Assembly (NCBI GenBank): GCA_965247975.1 | Contig: OZ252050.1 | Span: forward strand, 2,542,001-2,606,000 | DNA from: Taishania sp965247975 | Lineage (GTDB): Bacteria; Bacteroidota; Bacteroidia; Flavobacteriales_D; Crocinitomicaceae | DNA length: 64,000 bases | Direction: 5' to 3' | Part shown: positions 18,583-26,856 of the stretch, piece by piece | Numbering within the stretch: the stretch's first letter is position 1 | Layout of the letters: each line of letters starts with the position of its first letter | Notes under the pieces: model-generated | Database searches by the model: none | The model's input: the letters and a program-made list of their open reading frames with translations, nothing else | Told to the model about the DNA's origin: nothing | Made by a program: the position numbers and the translations under genes

Positions 18583-20136
18583 TCAATCCGTGATGACTAA
18601 TTTTTTATTTACCAAGCCTTTATTTGATTGAATCGAAACATGGTAAATTCCTGGAATTGCTATTAACTCTAGATCAGTGCCATTGGATTGATCGAAATCT
18701 TGTGTTAAAACAACTTTTCCATTCATGTCAAGGATGTTGATTGTTCCATATAAGATTTCATTCCCAAAAGAAAGCGAAAACTTGCCATTCGTTGGATTTG
18801 GGAACAAGCCAACTTGTGATGCATCCAATTCATCGATGGAAGCTGTGAAGAAATTGCAATTGTAATCTGACATTGCATCAAAATCAGCTTGCGCAATTGT
18901 TGCTAAATCGATGAGCGCTTGTGCATTTTGTAAATTGTTATTGCCTGGTTCACGTGCATATAGAATCGCAAAATCAAAGCATTTGTATTCAAAAGGTAGA
19001 AAATAATCCATGGATGTCGACATAAAGCCTCTGCGATCTCCTGGTTGATTCGCTGCGCTTTGCTCACTCCAGCCTGACAAATCATTTGGATTTCCTGAAA
19101 ACATAAACGAAGTTGGCACTCCAGATGTAGTGTTCGTTCCATTTCCACCAAAATAACGATATGAAAAATCGCTCCATAATCCATACATAAGGTTGTAAAA
19201 TTGATAAGGAACTGCAGGATCGTTGTATGGGAATTGAGCGGAATTACTTAACACAGCCACGTTGTCAATATCATGGCTTAAACATAAAACACCAACACTT
19301 GGCGGATTTGCTAAATACCCTAAGGTGCCTCCATTAGCTTCATCCATATTATCTCCGTTATAGACATACATCAAATTTTTGGTTGAATCACACCCAATAT
19401 AGTCATCGGTTGAATTACCTAAGTCAAAATCTGTGTACAAACCAAGTTTGAAATCTGTTAATGTTTGACTAGATCGATTAATGACTTTGTAATTTACAAA
19501 AGTTGTGTTGGCTCTATAATCGTTTGCATCGAATTGATAAAAAAGTGCATGAACCTCAACACCTATTGGCTCTGACATGGTTAAATCCACATAATCATTC
19601 ATAATGACTAACGTTGCAAAATCTCCTCTTATTTCGGGATAATCGCCTAATGTGGGTTCGTAAATTCCATTACTGTTCAAATCACTGAACGAAGCCAAAT
19701 TTTGAGACACACCAACTCCTGCGATTCCATTTCCAGGCCAGTTAGCAATTCCAGAAGGCATGACATATCCGGCTTGATTATAATTCGTAATATGGTTTTG
19801 AATTTCGGCCAACGAAACGCTCCAAACACTATTAGAATATGCACTTAAATAAGTCGGGTTGGAATTATCAGATGTAAAAGAATATGGACCAGGAGAATAA
19901 TCCGCTCCACTTTGAGAGCTTAATGCAACAGCTGATTTTAATTGTCCCGTAGCATCTTTTCCGCCCATGCATAAACTCATGCTATATATTGAAGTAATAC
20001 CTGAATTTTTCGGAACTTTATATTCTTCCATAAATCCATTCGCTGCGACGCTGCAACTTGCGTTGTTAAAATCTACGGTTTGCGAATTTCCAACGAAACT
20101 TGCAATTAATGCTGAGGCAAATAAAATTGTTTTCAT
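18583..20136 (-). CDS. T9SS-secreted protein, function unknown
   Basis: 517 residues. Signal peptide (cleavage after GNSQ or nearby), a large beta-rich body with repeated Asp/Asn-rich turns, including SDLNSNGIYEPTLGDYPEIRGD near 152, a dockerin/EF-like or T9SS-cargo style motif, and a C-terminal type A sorting domain from about 435 (LFPNPTNGKFSL). Thus exported through T9SS. No catalytic motif recognised. It sits between a metal-uptake operon and the DtxR-type regulator. A strong terminator follows it and its own promoter should lie in 20137-20239, so it need not be co-regulated with the iron operon. Confidence 0.85.
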   Translation of the reverse strand: MKTILFASALIASFVGNSQTVDFNNASCSVAANGFMEEYKVPKNSGITSIYSMSLCMGGKDATGQLKSAVALSSQSGADYSPGPYSFTSDNSNPTYLSAYSNSVWSVSLAEIQNHITNYNQAGYVMPSGIANWPGNGIAGVGVSQNLASFSDLNSNGIYEPTLGDYPEIRGDFATLVIMNDYVDLTMSEPIGVEVHALFYQFDANDYRANTTFVNYKVINRSSQTLTDFKLGLYTDFDLGNSTDDYIGCDSTKNLMYVYNGDNMDEANGGTLGYLANPPSVGVLCLSHDIDNVAVLSNSAQFPYNDPAVPYQFYNLMYGLWSDFSYRYFGGNGTNTTSGVPTSFMFSGNPNDLSGWSEQSAANQPGDRRGFMSTSMDYFLPFEYKCFDFAILYAREPGNNNLQNAQALIDLATIAQADFDAMSDYNCNFFTASIDELDASQVGLFPNPTNGKFSLSFGNEILYGTINILDMNGKVVLTQDFDQSNGTDLELIAIPGIYHVSIQSNKGLVNKKLVITD

Positions 20137-20239
20137 GACTTAGAGTTTTAAAGTTATGAAACAATGTTACAATTTACAAATCAAACAAAAAGTGCGATTG
20201 ATTTGAAAAGCACTTTTGTTGATTTAAAGGTGTCTTTTG

Positions 20240-20893
20240 TCAATTCACAAAAATATTCTCGGCAAATTTTTGGCTTACATTGGATTGAATTCCATTCACC
20301 TCGATTACCATAGAAGAATCAAATTCTTGTTTGGAAATAACCTTGATTTCATTGTTTATTCCAAGTCCAACTTTCACAACATATTGCAAGAAAGAACTCG
20401 AATTATCGCGCACAGCAACCATTTTGCAAGTCATCCCAACTGCGATTTCTGAAAGTGTGGTTTTATGTTGAATATGAATTTCGCCAGCTTTTGATGGAAT
20501 TGGATCGCCGTGTGGATCAAACTTTGGAAAGTCAAGCAACTTATCAAGTTTGTCAATCAATTTCTCCGATTGAATGTGTTCCAATTGTTCGGCTACTTCG
20601 TGGACTTCATCCCAACTAAATTCCAATTTTTGGTATAAAAATGTTTCCCACAATCGATGCTTGCGGAGAATGTCGACAGCCAACTTTCTGCCAGAATCCG
20701 TTAATGAAATTTTACCATACTTTTCGTAAGAAACCAATTTCTTCTCACGCAATTTCTTCAGCATATCATTCACTGTTGCAGGTTTCAAACCCAAGGCGAA
20801 CGCCAATTCATTTGTACCCACTTCATTCACTTCATTATCGATCGAAATCCGTAGGAGCGATTTGAGGTAATTTTCTTCGGTTTGAGAAAGCAT
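20240..20893 (-). CDS. DtxR/MntR-family metal-dependent repressor
   Basis: 217 residues. Winged helix-turn-helix at about 5-72 (GTNELAFALGLKPATVNDML is the recognition part), then the dimerisation and metal-binding helical domain (RKHRLWETFLYQKL, VHEVAEQLEHIQSEKL) with His and Glu residues at the positions that bind Fe or Mn in DtxR/MntR, and a C-terminal FeoA/SH3-like domain (about 140-217). It should bind DNA when loaded with Fe2+ or Mn2+ and repress uptake genes. Divergent from the TonB receptor at 20972, with a palindrome between them that is the obvious operator. Fe versus Mn specificity cannot be decided here. Confidence 0.93.
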   Translation of the reverse strand: MLSQTEENYLKSLLRISIDNEVNEVGTNELAFALGLKPATVNDMLKKLREKKLVSYEKYGKISLTDSGRKLAVDILRKHRLWETFLYQKLEFSWDEVHEVAEQLEHIQSEKLIDKLDKLLDFPKFDPHGDPIPSKAGEIHIQHKTTLSEIAVGMTCKMVAVRDNSSSFLQYVVKVGLGINNEIKVISKQEFDSSMVIEVNGIQSNVSQKFAENIFVN

Positions 20894-20907
20894 GAATTTA
20901 AGTTTTT

Positions 20908-20940
20908 ACAAATTTATTAAAATAACTTAATAAAATTTGT
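20908..20940. promoter_or_regulatory. Imperfect inverted repeat upstream of the dtxR-like gene
   Basis: ACAAATTTATTAA (20908-20920) faces TTAATAAAATTTGT (20927-20940), matching as an inverted repeat with one base extra in the right arm. On the minus strand it includes TAAATTTG (complement of 20909-20916), a -7 box 15 bases before the regulator start. It could be a second, weaker operator or simply promoter DNA. Confidence 0.4.
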
Positions 20941-20967
20941 TAGATTAATCTAACTTTTATAATTTTG
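20936..20967 (+). promoter_or_regulatory. Promoter with perfect 16-bp palindromic operator
   Basis: GTTAGATTAATCTAAC at 20939-20954 is an exact palindrome. It lies between a TTTG (20936-20939, -33-like) and TAATTTTG (20960-20967, -7 box TAnnTTTG), so a bound repressor would block RNA polymerase. The half-site TTAGATTAATCTAA is similar in style to DtxR/IdeR/MntR operators. The start codon of the receptor is only 5 bases past the -7 box, implying a very short or absent leader. Confidence 0.75.
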
Positions 20968-20971
20968 CCGT

Positions 20972-23275
20972 ATGAACTTCATTGCAATTGTATTTAAAAA
21001 TTGGTTTTGTTTCTTTTCTTTTTTAGTCATTTCCTTTTGTGCGAAAACGCAAACAGGAGCAATCAAAGGAATAGTTATTGGCGAAAATGAAGTCATTCCA
21101 TTTACAAAAGTCATGCTAAAAGGCACGACAATAGGCGCTTTGACCAATATAGATGGCACTTTTGAAATCAAGAATGTACATCCTGGAGAATATACGATAG
21201 AAGTTCAAACGTTTGAATTCGAAACCTATCAAAAAGAACTTATCGTCAAAGCGAATCTCGCAACAAAAATTAGAGTACAATTAGTATTAAAGAAACTTTA
21301 TGTAGAAGAAATTGTGGTTTCAGGAACCCTTCGCGAAACGTCAAGAACCCAAAGTCCTGTGAATGTGGAAGTCTACAATCCACAGTTTTTCAAGAAAAAT
21401 CCAACACCAAATATTTTTGAGTCTTTGCAAAACGTCAATGGTGTTCGACCACAAGTGAATTGTAACATTTGTTCAACCGGAGATATCCACATCAACGGAT
21501 TAGAAGGTCCTTACACAATGATTCTAATTGACGGAATGCCAATTGTCAGTGGACTAGCCACTGTTTACGGATTATCAGGAATTCCTAATTCACTCATCGA
21601 ACGCGTTGAAATTGTCAAAGGTCCAGCCTCAACGCTTTATGGAAGTGAAGCCATTGGAGGATTGCTCAATATCATCACCAAAAAACCACAAAACGCCCCT
21701 ATCCTATCCGCCGATGTGTTCTCAACAACCTGGGGCGAAATAAACGCTGATCTTGGACTAAAATTCCATGCTGGAAAAAAAGCCAGTGTATTGACAGGAA
21801 TCAACTATTTCAACTATCTGCAGCGCATTGACAATAACAATGACAATTTCACCGATATTCCTCTACAACACCGCATTTCAATTTTTCAAAAATGGAATTT
21901 TGAACGAAAAGAAAATCGAGCTTTTTCGCTCGCAGCGCGTTATATGAACGAAGAGCGTTGGGGCGGAGAAATGAATTGGAACAAATCTTTTAGAGGAGGT
22001 GACAGCATTTACGGCGAAAGTATTTACACGCAGCGTTGGGAATTGTTGGGTAATTATCAGCTACCACTCAAGGAGAAAATCATGCTTTCATTTTCTGCGA
22101 ATAGTCATCAACAAGATAGTCGTTATGGAACAACGAGTTATATCGCTCAACAAACCATTGGATTTGGTCAATTGACGTGGGACAAAAAACTTGGTAACAA
22201 CAACTTACTTATTGGAATTGCAGGAAGATACACTTTCTATGACGATAATACACCTGCAACTGCAGATTCTGCAGGACTTCAAAATATGGCGACAAGTACT
22301 TTTTTACCCGGGATTTTTGTTCAGGATGAAATTCAATTCAATAAAAACCACTTGCTTTTATTGGGAATTCGCTATGATTATCATTCGGTTCACGGCAACA
22401 TTTTCACTCCACGGCTTGCCTACAAATGGTCGACAGGAGAAAATAGTACGTTGCGTTTCAATGCAGGAACTGGATTTCGAGTTGTCAATTTGTTCACAGA
22501 AGACCATGCAGCCTTGACAGGATCCAGAAAAGTTGAAATTAAAAATGAGTTAGAACCTGAGAGCTCTTACAACCTCAATGTCAACTACTTAAAACAATTC
22601 TATTTCAATAAAGTGGGATATTTAGCATTGGATGCTTCGGTTTTTTACACTTATTTCAACAACCGCATTGTTGCTGAATACGAAACTGATCCAAACAAAA
22701 TCATGTATGATAATCTCACAGGTTTTGCAGAAAGTAAAGGAATAAGCCTAAACATTGATTTAACTTTAAATCTAGGATTAAACCTAAAGGTTGGAGCTAC
22801 TTTCATGGAGAATTCAATTTCTGAAAATGGTCAGAAAACACAACAAATCTTAACTGAAAAATTCACTGGAGTTTGGGGAGCAAGTTACACCTTTAAAAAA
22901 TTGAAATTAATGATCGATTATACTGGAAACGTTTATAGCCCAATGAGATTGCCAACCTTGGGCGCATTAGATCCGAGACAAAAACTATCGCCTTGGTGGA
23001 GCATTCAAAATATCCAACTTACATTTAAAGGAATCATACAGTTTGAAATTTATGGTGGAGTTAAAAATCTATTGAATTGGACACCCAATAAAGGAAATCC
23101 ATTCTTGATTGCCCGAAGTCACGATCCTTTCGACAAGCAAGTACAATTTGATTCGGCAGGAAATGTCATTCCCACTGCTGAGAATCCAATGGCATTGACC
23201 TTCGATCCAACGTATGTCTATGGTCCAAATCAAGGAATTCGGGGATTTATTGGTGTTCGATATGTTTTGAAATAA
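20972..23275 (+). CDS. TonB-dependent receptor, probable metal or metallophore uptake
   Basis: 767 residues. Signal peptide (ends AKTQ), carboxypeptidase-like domain (about 25-105), plug (about 120-240) and barrel ending GVRYVLK. In the plug the block NCNICSTGDIHINGLEG carries a CxxC pair (near 165) found in a Bacteroidota receptor subgroup close to BtuB/CirA-like proteins. Divergent from a DtxR-type repressor with the operator in the shared promoter, so it is probably induced under iron or manganese shortage. Followed 35 bases later by a small lipoprotein gene that may share the transcript. Substrate inferred only from the regulator. Confidence 0.92.
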   Translation: MNFIAIVFKNWFCFFSFLVISFCAKTQTGAIKGIVIGENEVIPFTKVMLKGTTIGALTNIDGTFEIKNVHPGEYTIEVQTFEFETYQKELIVKANLATKIRVQLVLKKLYVEEIVVSGTLRETSRTQSPVNVEVYNPQFFKKNPTPNIFESLQNVNGVRPQVNCNICSTGDIHINGLEGPYTMILIDGMPIVSGLATVYGLSGIPNSLIERVEIVKGPASTLYGSEAIGGLLNIITKKPQNAPILSADVFSTTWGEINADLGLKFHAGKKASVLTGINYFNYLQRIDNNNDNFTDIPLQHRISIFQKWNFERKENRAFSLAARYMNEERWGGEMNWNKSFRGGDSIYGESIYTQRWELLGNYQLPLKEKIMLSFSANSHQQDSRYGTTSYIAQQTIGFGQLTWDKKLGNNNLLIGIAGRYTFYDDNTPATADSAGLQNMATSTFLPGIFVQDEIQFNKNHLLLLGIRYDYHSVHGNIFTPRLAYKWSTGENSTLRFNAGTGFRVVNLFTEDHAALTGSRKVEIKNELEPESSYNLNVNYLKQFYFNKVGYLALDASVFYTYFNNRIVAEYETDPNKIMYDNLTGFAESKGISLNIDLTLNLGLNLKVGATFMENSISENGQKTQQILTEKFTGVWGASYTFKKLKLMIDYTGNVYSPMRLPTLGALDPRQKLSPWWSIQNIQLTFKGIIQFEIYGGVKNLLNWTPNKGNPFLIARSHDPFDKQVQFDSAGNVIPTAENPMALTFDPTYVYGPNQGIRGFIGVRYVLK

Positions 23276-23310
23276 TTACTTTTAAAGAAATTTATGTTTG
23301 ATTTTAAAAT

Positions 23311-23793
23311 ATGAAATATCTTTTTCTTATTAGTTTAATATGTTTACTCCTAAATTCTTGCACTCGCGAAACGGAATGTTGCGAAGGTATTCCAACGGAA
23401 ATTAAAACAGATACTGATACTGATATTCCAACGATTACAACCGCAGAAGAAGTTTCTCCATTACGTCAATTTCCAAATGGATTCGAATTAGATTCTATGC
23501 TTAGGTCAGAAACGAACAAAGTTCTTTTTACCCAAACTATTTACTTCCCAAAATCTAAAAGCTCTCAAAAATTCAACGATGCAATGAAGAATTTTGTCGA
23601 TAAATTGGTTTTAAGTGAACGCCCAACTCAAAAAAATCAATTGTTAAACGAACAAACCACTTTTGATTTATGGATCACCAAAATGGAACTAAAAGACGAT
23701 GTTGCAACATGTATATTTCGAGCTCAATCCTTTACAGAAGGTGCTGCACATTACAATCAAAGCGACGAAACGTTTGAGTTAGCACTTCGTTGA
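23311..23793 (+). CDS. Small Cys-rich lipoprotein, unknown
   Basis: 160 residues. Lipobox LNSC at about 14-17, followed at once by TRETECCEG (a Cys pair), a low-complexity Thr/Asp stretch and a compact domain to the end. Not recognised. Just downstream of the TonB receptor on the same strand and likely in the same metal-regulated transcript, so it could be a surface or periplasmic partner for the imported ligand; that is inference from position. Confidence 0.7.
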   Translation: MKYLFLISLICLLLNSCTRETECCEGIPTEIKTDTDTDIPTITTAEEVSPLRQFPNGFELDSMLRSETNKVLFTQTIYFPKSKSSQKFNDAMKNFVDKLVLSERPTQKNQLLNEQTTFDLWITKMELKDDVATCIFRAQSFTEGAAHYNQSDETFELALR

Positions 23794-23822
23794 GAAGCAT
23801 AAATTTGAGCTATTTTGAATTT

Positions 23823-23841
23823 GACTCGTCGCATACTTACC
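23823..23841 (+). repeat. Copy of the left end of the 6-kb inverted-repeat element
   Basis: GACTCGTCGCATACTTACC matches 15 of 19 bases of 6013-6031. It lies just after the small lipoprotein gene, in a non-coding stretch that also holds a gene remnant. No matching right end was found nearby. Suggests a decayed copy of a short repeated element. Confidence 0.35.
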
Positions 23842-23929
23842 ATATGTATCAAGTAGTTACAGTCAAAACAATTGATAATCAACTGATTAATTAAAACATT
23901 AAGAAGTGAAGGGAAATAAGGGTATTTGA

Positions 23930-24052
23930 TTGACTTGTCTCGATGCTTCATGCGAGATCATTAAAAACGCCGGCGGCGCTGTGAGAAAGATATTCGATGC
24001 GCGAAATGCCACTAGTGTTTTTCATGCAGATCTTAAAAAACCGCAAGGTTGA
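23930..24052 (+). pseudogene. Beta-carbonic-anhydrase-like remnant
   Basis: The gap 23794-24283 has no intact gene. One frame reads LTCLDAS, CEIIKNAGGAV, RKIFDARNATSVF, HADLKKPQG and then a stop. The TC(L/M)DA and (V/I)I(K/R)NAGG blocks are hallmark motifs of beta-carbonic anhydrases, but here they are joined with about 15-20 residues missing between them, and the zinc-binding HxxC half is absent. Local GC is higher than the surroundings. Best read as a truncated relic. The match is short, so chance is not excluded. Confidence 0.4.
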
Positions 24053-24196
24053 TCCTTAATTTTACTACGACTACGTAACAAGAAATTCAAATCCATAGTT
24101 GAATAATTACATTGGATTAATAGTTTAAATCTCTTTATGTCCTAAACGCCTTAATGTTTAAAATTCAAATTAATCAGCTAGGGAATGATTTAGTGG

Positions 24197-24241
24197 TAAA
24201 TTTGCGACGATTCAATCTTGAATTAATCCGCAGGATTGAAT
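24197..24241 (+). promoter_or_regulatory. Putative promoter and leader hairpin of the cyanophycinase-like gene
   Basis: TAAATTTG (24197-24204) fits the -7 box. The following leader contains ATTCAATC (24210-24217) and its complement GATTGAAT (24234-24241), able to form an 8-bp stem. The ATG is at 24284. Function of the hairpin unknown. Confidence 0.4.
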
Positions 24242-24283
24242 TACGTGAAATATTTTATTATATTTAAACTTTAATAAAATACT

Positions 24284-25567
24284 ATGAAAACATATTTACT
24301 TTCTGTTGCATCATTGATTGTATTCAATTCAATTGCACAAGATTACACATCTTATTTCACAGGAAATCCAACAGATATCGAAACATTTCCAACAGGAGGC
24401 GTTTGTTTGATGGGTGGGGCAACTGAACACGACGAAGCCATGAAATGGTTTTTACAAGAAGCAGCTGGCGGTGATATCTTAGTGCTAAGAGCGAGTGGTT
24501 CTGACGGATACAACGATTACATGTATACTGACTTGGGAATTTCAGTTAATTCCGTGGAAACCATTGTTTTTAACAACGCCAATGCTAGTTCAGATCCATA
24601 CATTCATGACAAAATTAGCAAAGCTGAGGCGATTTGGTTTGCCGGTGGAGATCAATGGGATTATGTTTCCTATTGGAGAGGCACAGACATTGAATTTCTT
24701 GTTAATGATGCAATTAACTCAAGAGGAATAGCTATAGGAGGAACAAGTGCCGGAATGGCGATTATGGGAAGTCATTATTTTTCAGCTGAAAATGGCACTG
24801 TAACTTCGGCGGACGCATTAGCAGATCCTTATGCTCCAAATGTTACACCTGACGGAACTCCTTTTATTTCCCAAGGTTGGTTGGGAGAAACTATCACAGA
24901 TTCACATTTCGATAATCCTGATCGCAAAGGTCGCTTAGCTGTTTTCCTTGCTCGCATTGCAACAGATGAAGGTGTGCTTGCTCATGGTATTGCCTGCAAC
25001 GAATACACAGCAGTGACTATTGATTTTCTTGGTCATTGCAGGGTTTATGGCGATTATCCAAATTATGAAGAACACGCATATTTCGTGAAAGTAGACTGTG
25101 AATTGACTGAAGTAATTCCTGAAATGTGCATGAGTGGAATGCCATTGACCTGGAGTCAAGGAACAGCGCTCAAAGCATACAAAGTACCTGGAACAATGAA
25201 CGGTGCAAATACTTTTGATTTAAATGATTGGGAAACTGGAACAGGTGGAACATGGATGAACTGGTCAGTTGTAAATGGCGTTTTTACAGAAACTGCTGGA
25301 TTAGCATGTTCTGCTGGAATTGACGAAAAGGATGCTGTGCGATTAGACCTATTTCCGAATCCAGCCAACAAGGAACTGAGTGTTCGATCTGATTCAAAGA
25401 TAGAATCCATTGAGATTTTTGACTTAACTGGAAAGGCAATGGATATTAACTATAATTTGAATCTTGCAACCACAACTTTAAACATTTCCAAATACCCAAG
25501 TGGTGTTTACATTATTTCGGTTGAAAACGACGCTGGGAAGACTTTTGGAAAGTTTGTGAAAGAATAA
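24284..25567 (+). CDS. Cyanophycinase-like peptidase S51 protein with T9SS sorting domain
   Basis: 427 residues. Signal peptide (ends SIAQ), S51 domain about 35-265, type A T9SS sorting domain from about 355 (LDLFPNPANKELSV). The nucleophile elbow is GGTSAGM with Ser155, and the block DSHFDNPDRKGRL matches the cyanophycinase motif carrying the catalytic His region; FAGGDQWDYV is the conserved Gly-Gly-(D/N)-Q loop. Cyanophycinases cut multi-L-arginyl-poly-aspartate to dipeptides; the secreted form here would act outside the cell on such polymers or on other peptides. A linker (about 290-335) separates catalytic and sorting domains. The catalytic call is from family. Confidence 0.88.
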   Translation: MKTYLLSVASLIVFNSIAQDYTSYFTGNPTDIETFPTGGVCLMGGATEHDEAMKWFLQEAAGGDILVLRASGSDGYNDYMYTDLGISVNSVETIVFNNANASSDPYIHDKISKAEAIWFAGGDQWDYVSYWRGTDIEFLVNDAINSRGIAIGGTSAGMAIMGSHYFSAENGTVTSADALADPYAPNVTPDGTPFISQGWLGETITDSHFDNPDRKGRLAVFLARIATDEGVLAHGIACNEYTAVTIDFLGHCRVYGDYPNYEEHAYFVKVDCELTEVIPEMCMSGMPLTWSQGTALKAYKVPGTMNGANTFDLNDWETGTGGTWMNWSVVNGVFTETAGLACSAGIDEKDAVRLDLFPNPANKELSVRSDSKIESIEIFDLTGKAMDINYNLNLATTTLNISKYPSGVYIISVENDAGKTFGKFVKE

Positions 25568-25705
25568 TTAATTAACATTCAAATAAGTATTTCTTTTAGA
25601 AAAAAAAATAAGATGTCTTTCTAAACGATCCTAATAAATCTTAGTTTGATTGAAACTTGACGTTCTAACAACAAGATTTCATAGCTAAATTTAAATATTA
25701 ATGTA

Positions 25706-26005
25706 TTGACGTTTTTAATTGTAATTTTAAGTGTTACTATTTTATTATGCATAGGCTTTTTAGTGTCTCGCATTATTGAAATCGGAATGATAATCAGTAA
25801 CAATCTTGAAACAAAATTTTATTTAAATCCTTTGTCAAACTTGAAGGCTTTCAATAAATTCCTTACAAATAAGGGGTATGAAAAATTAAAACTAGAACAT
25901 GAAAATTCTTGTGTTTTTTTGAGAAAAATTGCAAGAATCTTGATTGCTTCAATTTTAATTCTTGTCATACTAATTCTATCTAATGATATTCTTTTTGAAT
26001 CTTAA
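25706..26005 (+). CDS. Possible small membrane protein
   Basis: 99 residues from a TTG; the only internal ATG comes after the first helix. It has a hydrophobic segment at each end (about 3-28 and 72-95) with a charged middle. No family recognised. The composition is very AT-rich and there is no clear promoter. It may be a real small gene or a relic: it lies in an accessory zone next to the SDR remnant. Listed with low confidence. Confidence 0.4.
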   Translation: MTFLIVILSVTILLCIGFLVSRIIEIGMIISNNLETKFYLNPLSNLKAFNKFLTNKGYEKLKLEHENSCVFLRKIARILIASILILVILILSNDILFES

Positions 26006-26115
26006 ATTGAAGTTGATTTTATATCTTCCAATATTCAATTATTTCTTTTTTTGATTTGATTAGTTCTTTTTTTTGTAAACTCTGACGCAATGCAATTAAC
26101 GGAAACGTCCAAAAA

Positions 26116-26591
26116 AAATCAAATTTTAGCGAAGAAATCCCTCCATCTACATGAAAAATTTGTCCAGTAATCCAACTCGATTTTGAAGAAAGTAAAAACT
26201 CAGCCATGCTGGCGATGTCCTCTACTTTTCCATTTCGTTGTAGTGGATGTCGGTTTGCATTTGCTTCTCGTTTTGCATCACTATTGAGCAAACTAGCTGC
26301 AAGCGGAGTGTCCGTCAACGAAGGAGCAATAGCATTCACAAGGATTTTAGGAGCATATTCAGCGGCTAAGGCTTTTGTGAGTCCTTCGATGGCACCTTTT
26401 GATGCTGAAACTTGGGTGTGAAATGGCAAACCCGTTTGAACAGCAAAAGTTGAAAATAGGACAATCGAGGGGTTATCAGCGTTTTTTAGTTTTGCTGCAA
26501 CGGCTTGAATGACTTTAATCGATCCAATAACTTGCAGATTGTAATCATTGGCAAAGTCAATTGGCTTTATTCGTTCAAAAGGGCGCAAATT
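26116..26591 (-). pseudogene. Truncated SDR oxidoreductase, copy A
   Basis: Homology to short-chain dehydrogenases begins abruptly at NLRPFERIK (26591) and runs through QVSASKGAIEGLTKAL (the catalytic YxxxK position here reads V-S-A-S-K, with no Tyr at the usual place), VNAIAPSLTDTPLA and WITGQIFHVDGG. The whole N-terminal NAD(P)-binding Gly motif is missing. An open frame extends over the junction to 26651 and past the normal stop to 26019, but both extensions are foreign sequence. Non-functional as an oxidoreductase. Confidence 0.8.
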
Positions 26592-26742
26592 GAAATTAGG
26601 ATACAACCGAGCAGGTCGTTTGGTTGACCAACTAGAAGGAATGGGAATCATAGGTCCTTTTCAGGGAAGTAAAGCTCGGGATGTGTTATACAGCGATCCG
26701 CAGGCGTTGGAGGAATTGCTGGCAAGTAAAGGGCTGGTGTAA
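26584..26742 (+). pseudogene. FtsK C-terminal (gamma domain) fragment, copy A
   Basis: Encodes the last ~52 residues of a DNA translocase: RKLKLGYNRAGRLVDQLEG, then IIGPFQGSKARDVLYSD and a TAA. This is the winged-helix gamma domain that reads KOPS-type sites and activates XerCD in FtsK/SpoIIIE proteins. The motor domains are absent and there is no start codon in place. It overlaps the SDR fragment by the 8 bases CGCAAATT, which fit both genes, suggesting a join at a microhomology. The frame is intact here but broken in copy B. Confidence 0.82.
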
Positions 26743-26856
26743 TCAAGAAATGGAATTCAAACAGATTTGGACTTCGTCTCAAATGTTAAAAAAAAACTTA
26801 GTAGCAATAAAAAATTGAAACCTCACGTTCAAGGGGAAATCAATTTTCTTAAAAAA

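Larger units (their letters stand above)
26116..26745. repeat. Direct repeat, copy A (SDR fragment joined to ftsK fragment)
   Basis: This stretch recurs at 29976-30607 in the same orientation, offset 3860 bases, with most bases identical. It consists of the 3' two-thirds of a short-chain dehydrogenase gene (minus strand) fused head-to-head to the last ~53 codons of an ftsK-like gene (plus strand). Between the copies lie exactly two genes. Similarity stops sharply at both edges. Confidence 0.85.

Noticed and set aside
26206..26421. 71-residue plus-strand frame, repeated at 30066-30281
   Set aside because: Antisense shadow of the duplicated SDR fragment. Its being present twice simply reflects the direct repeat.
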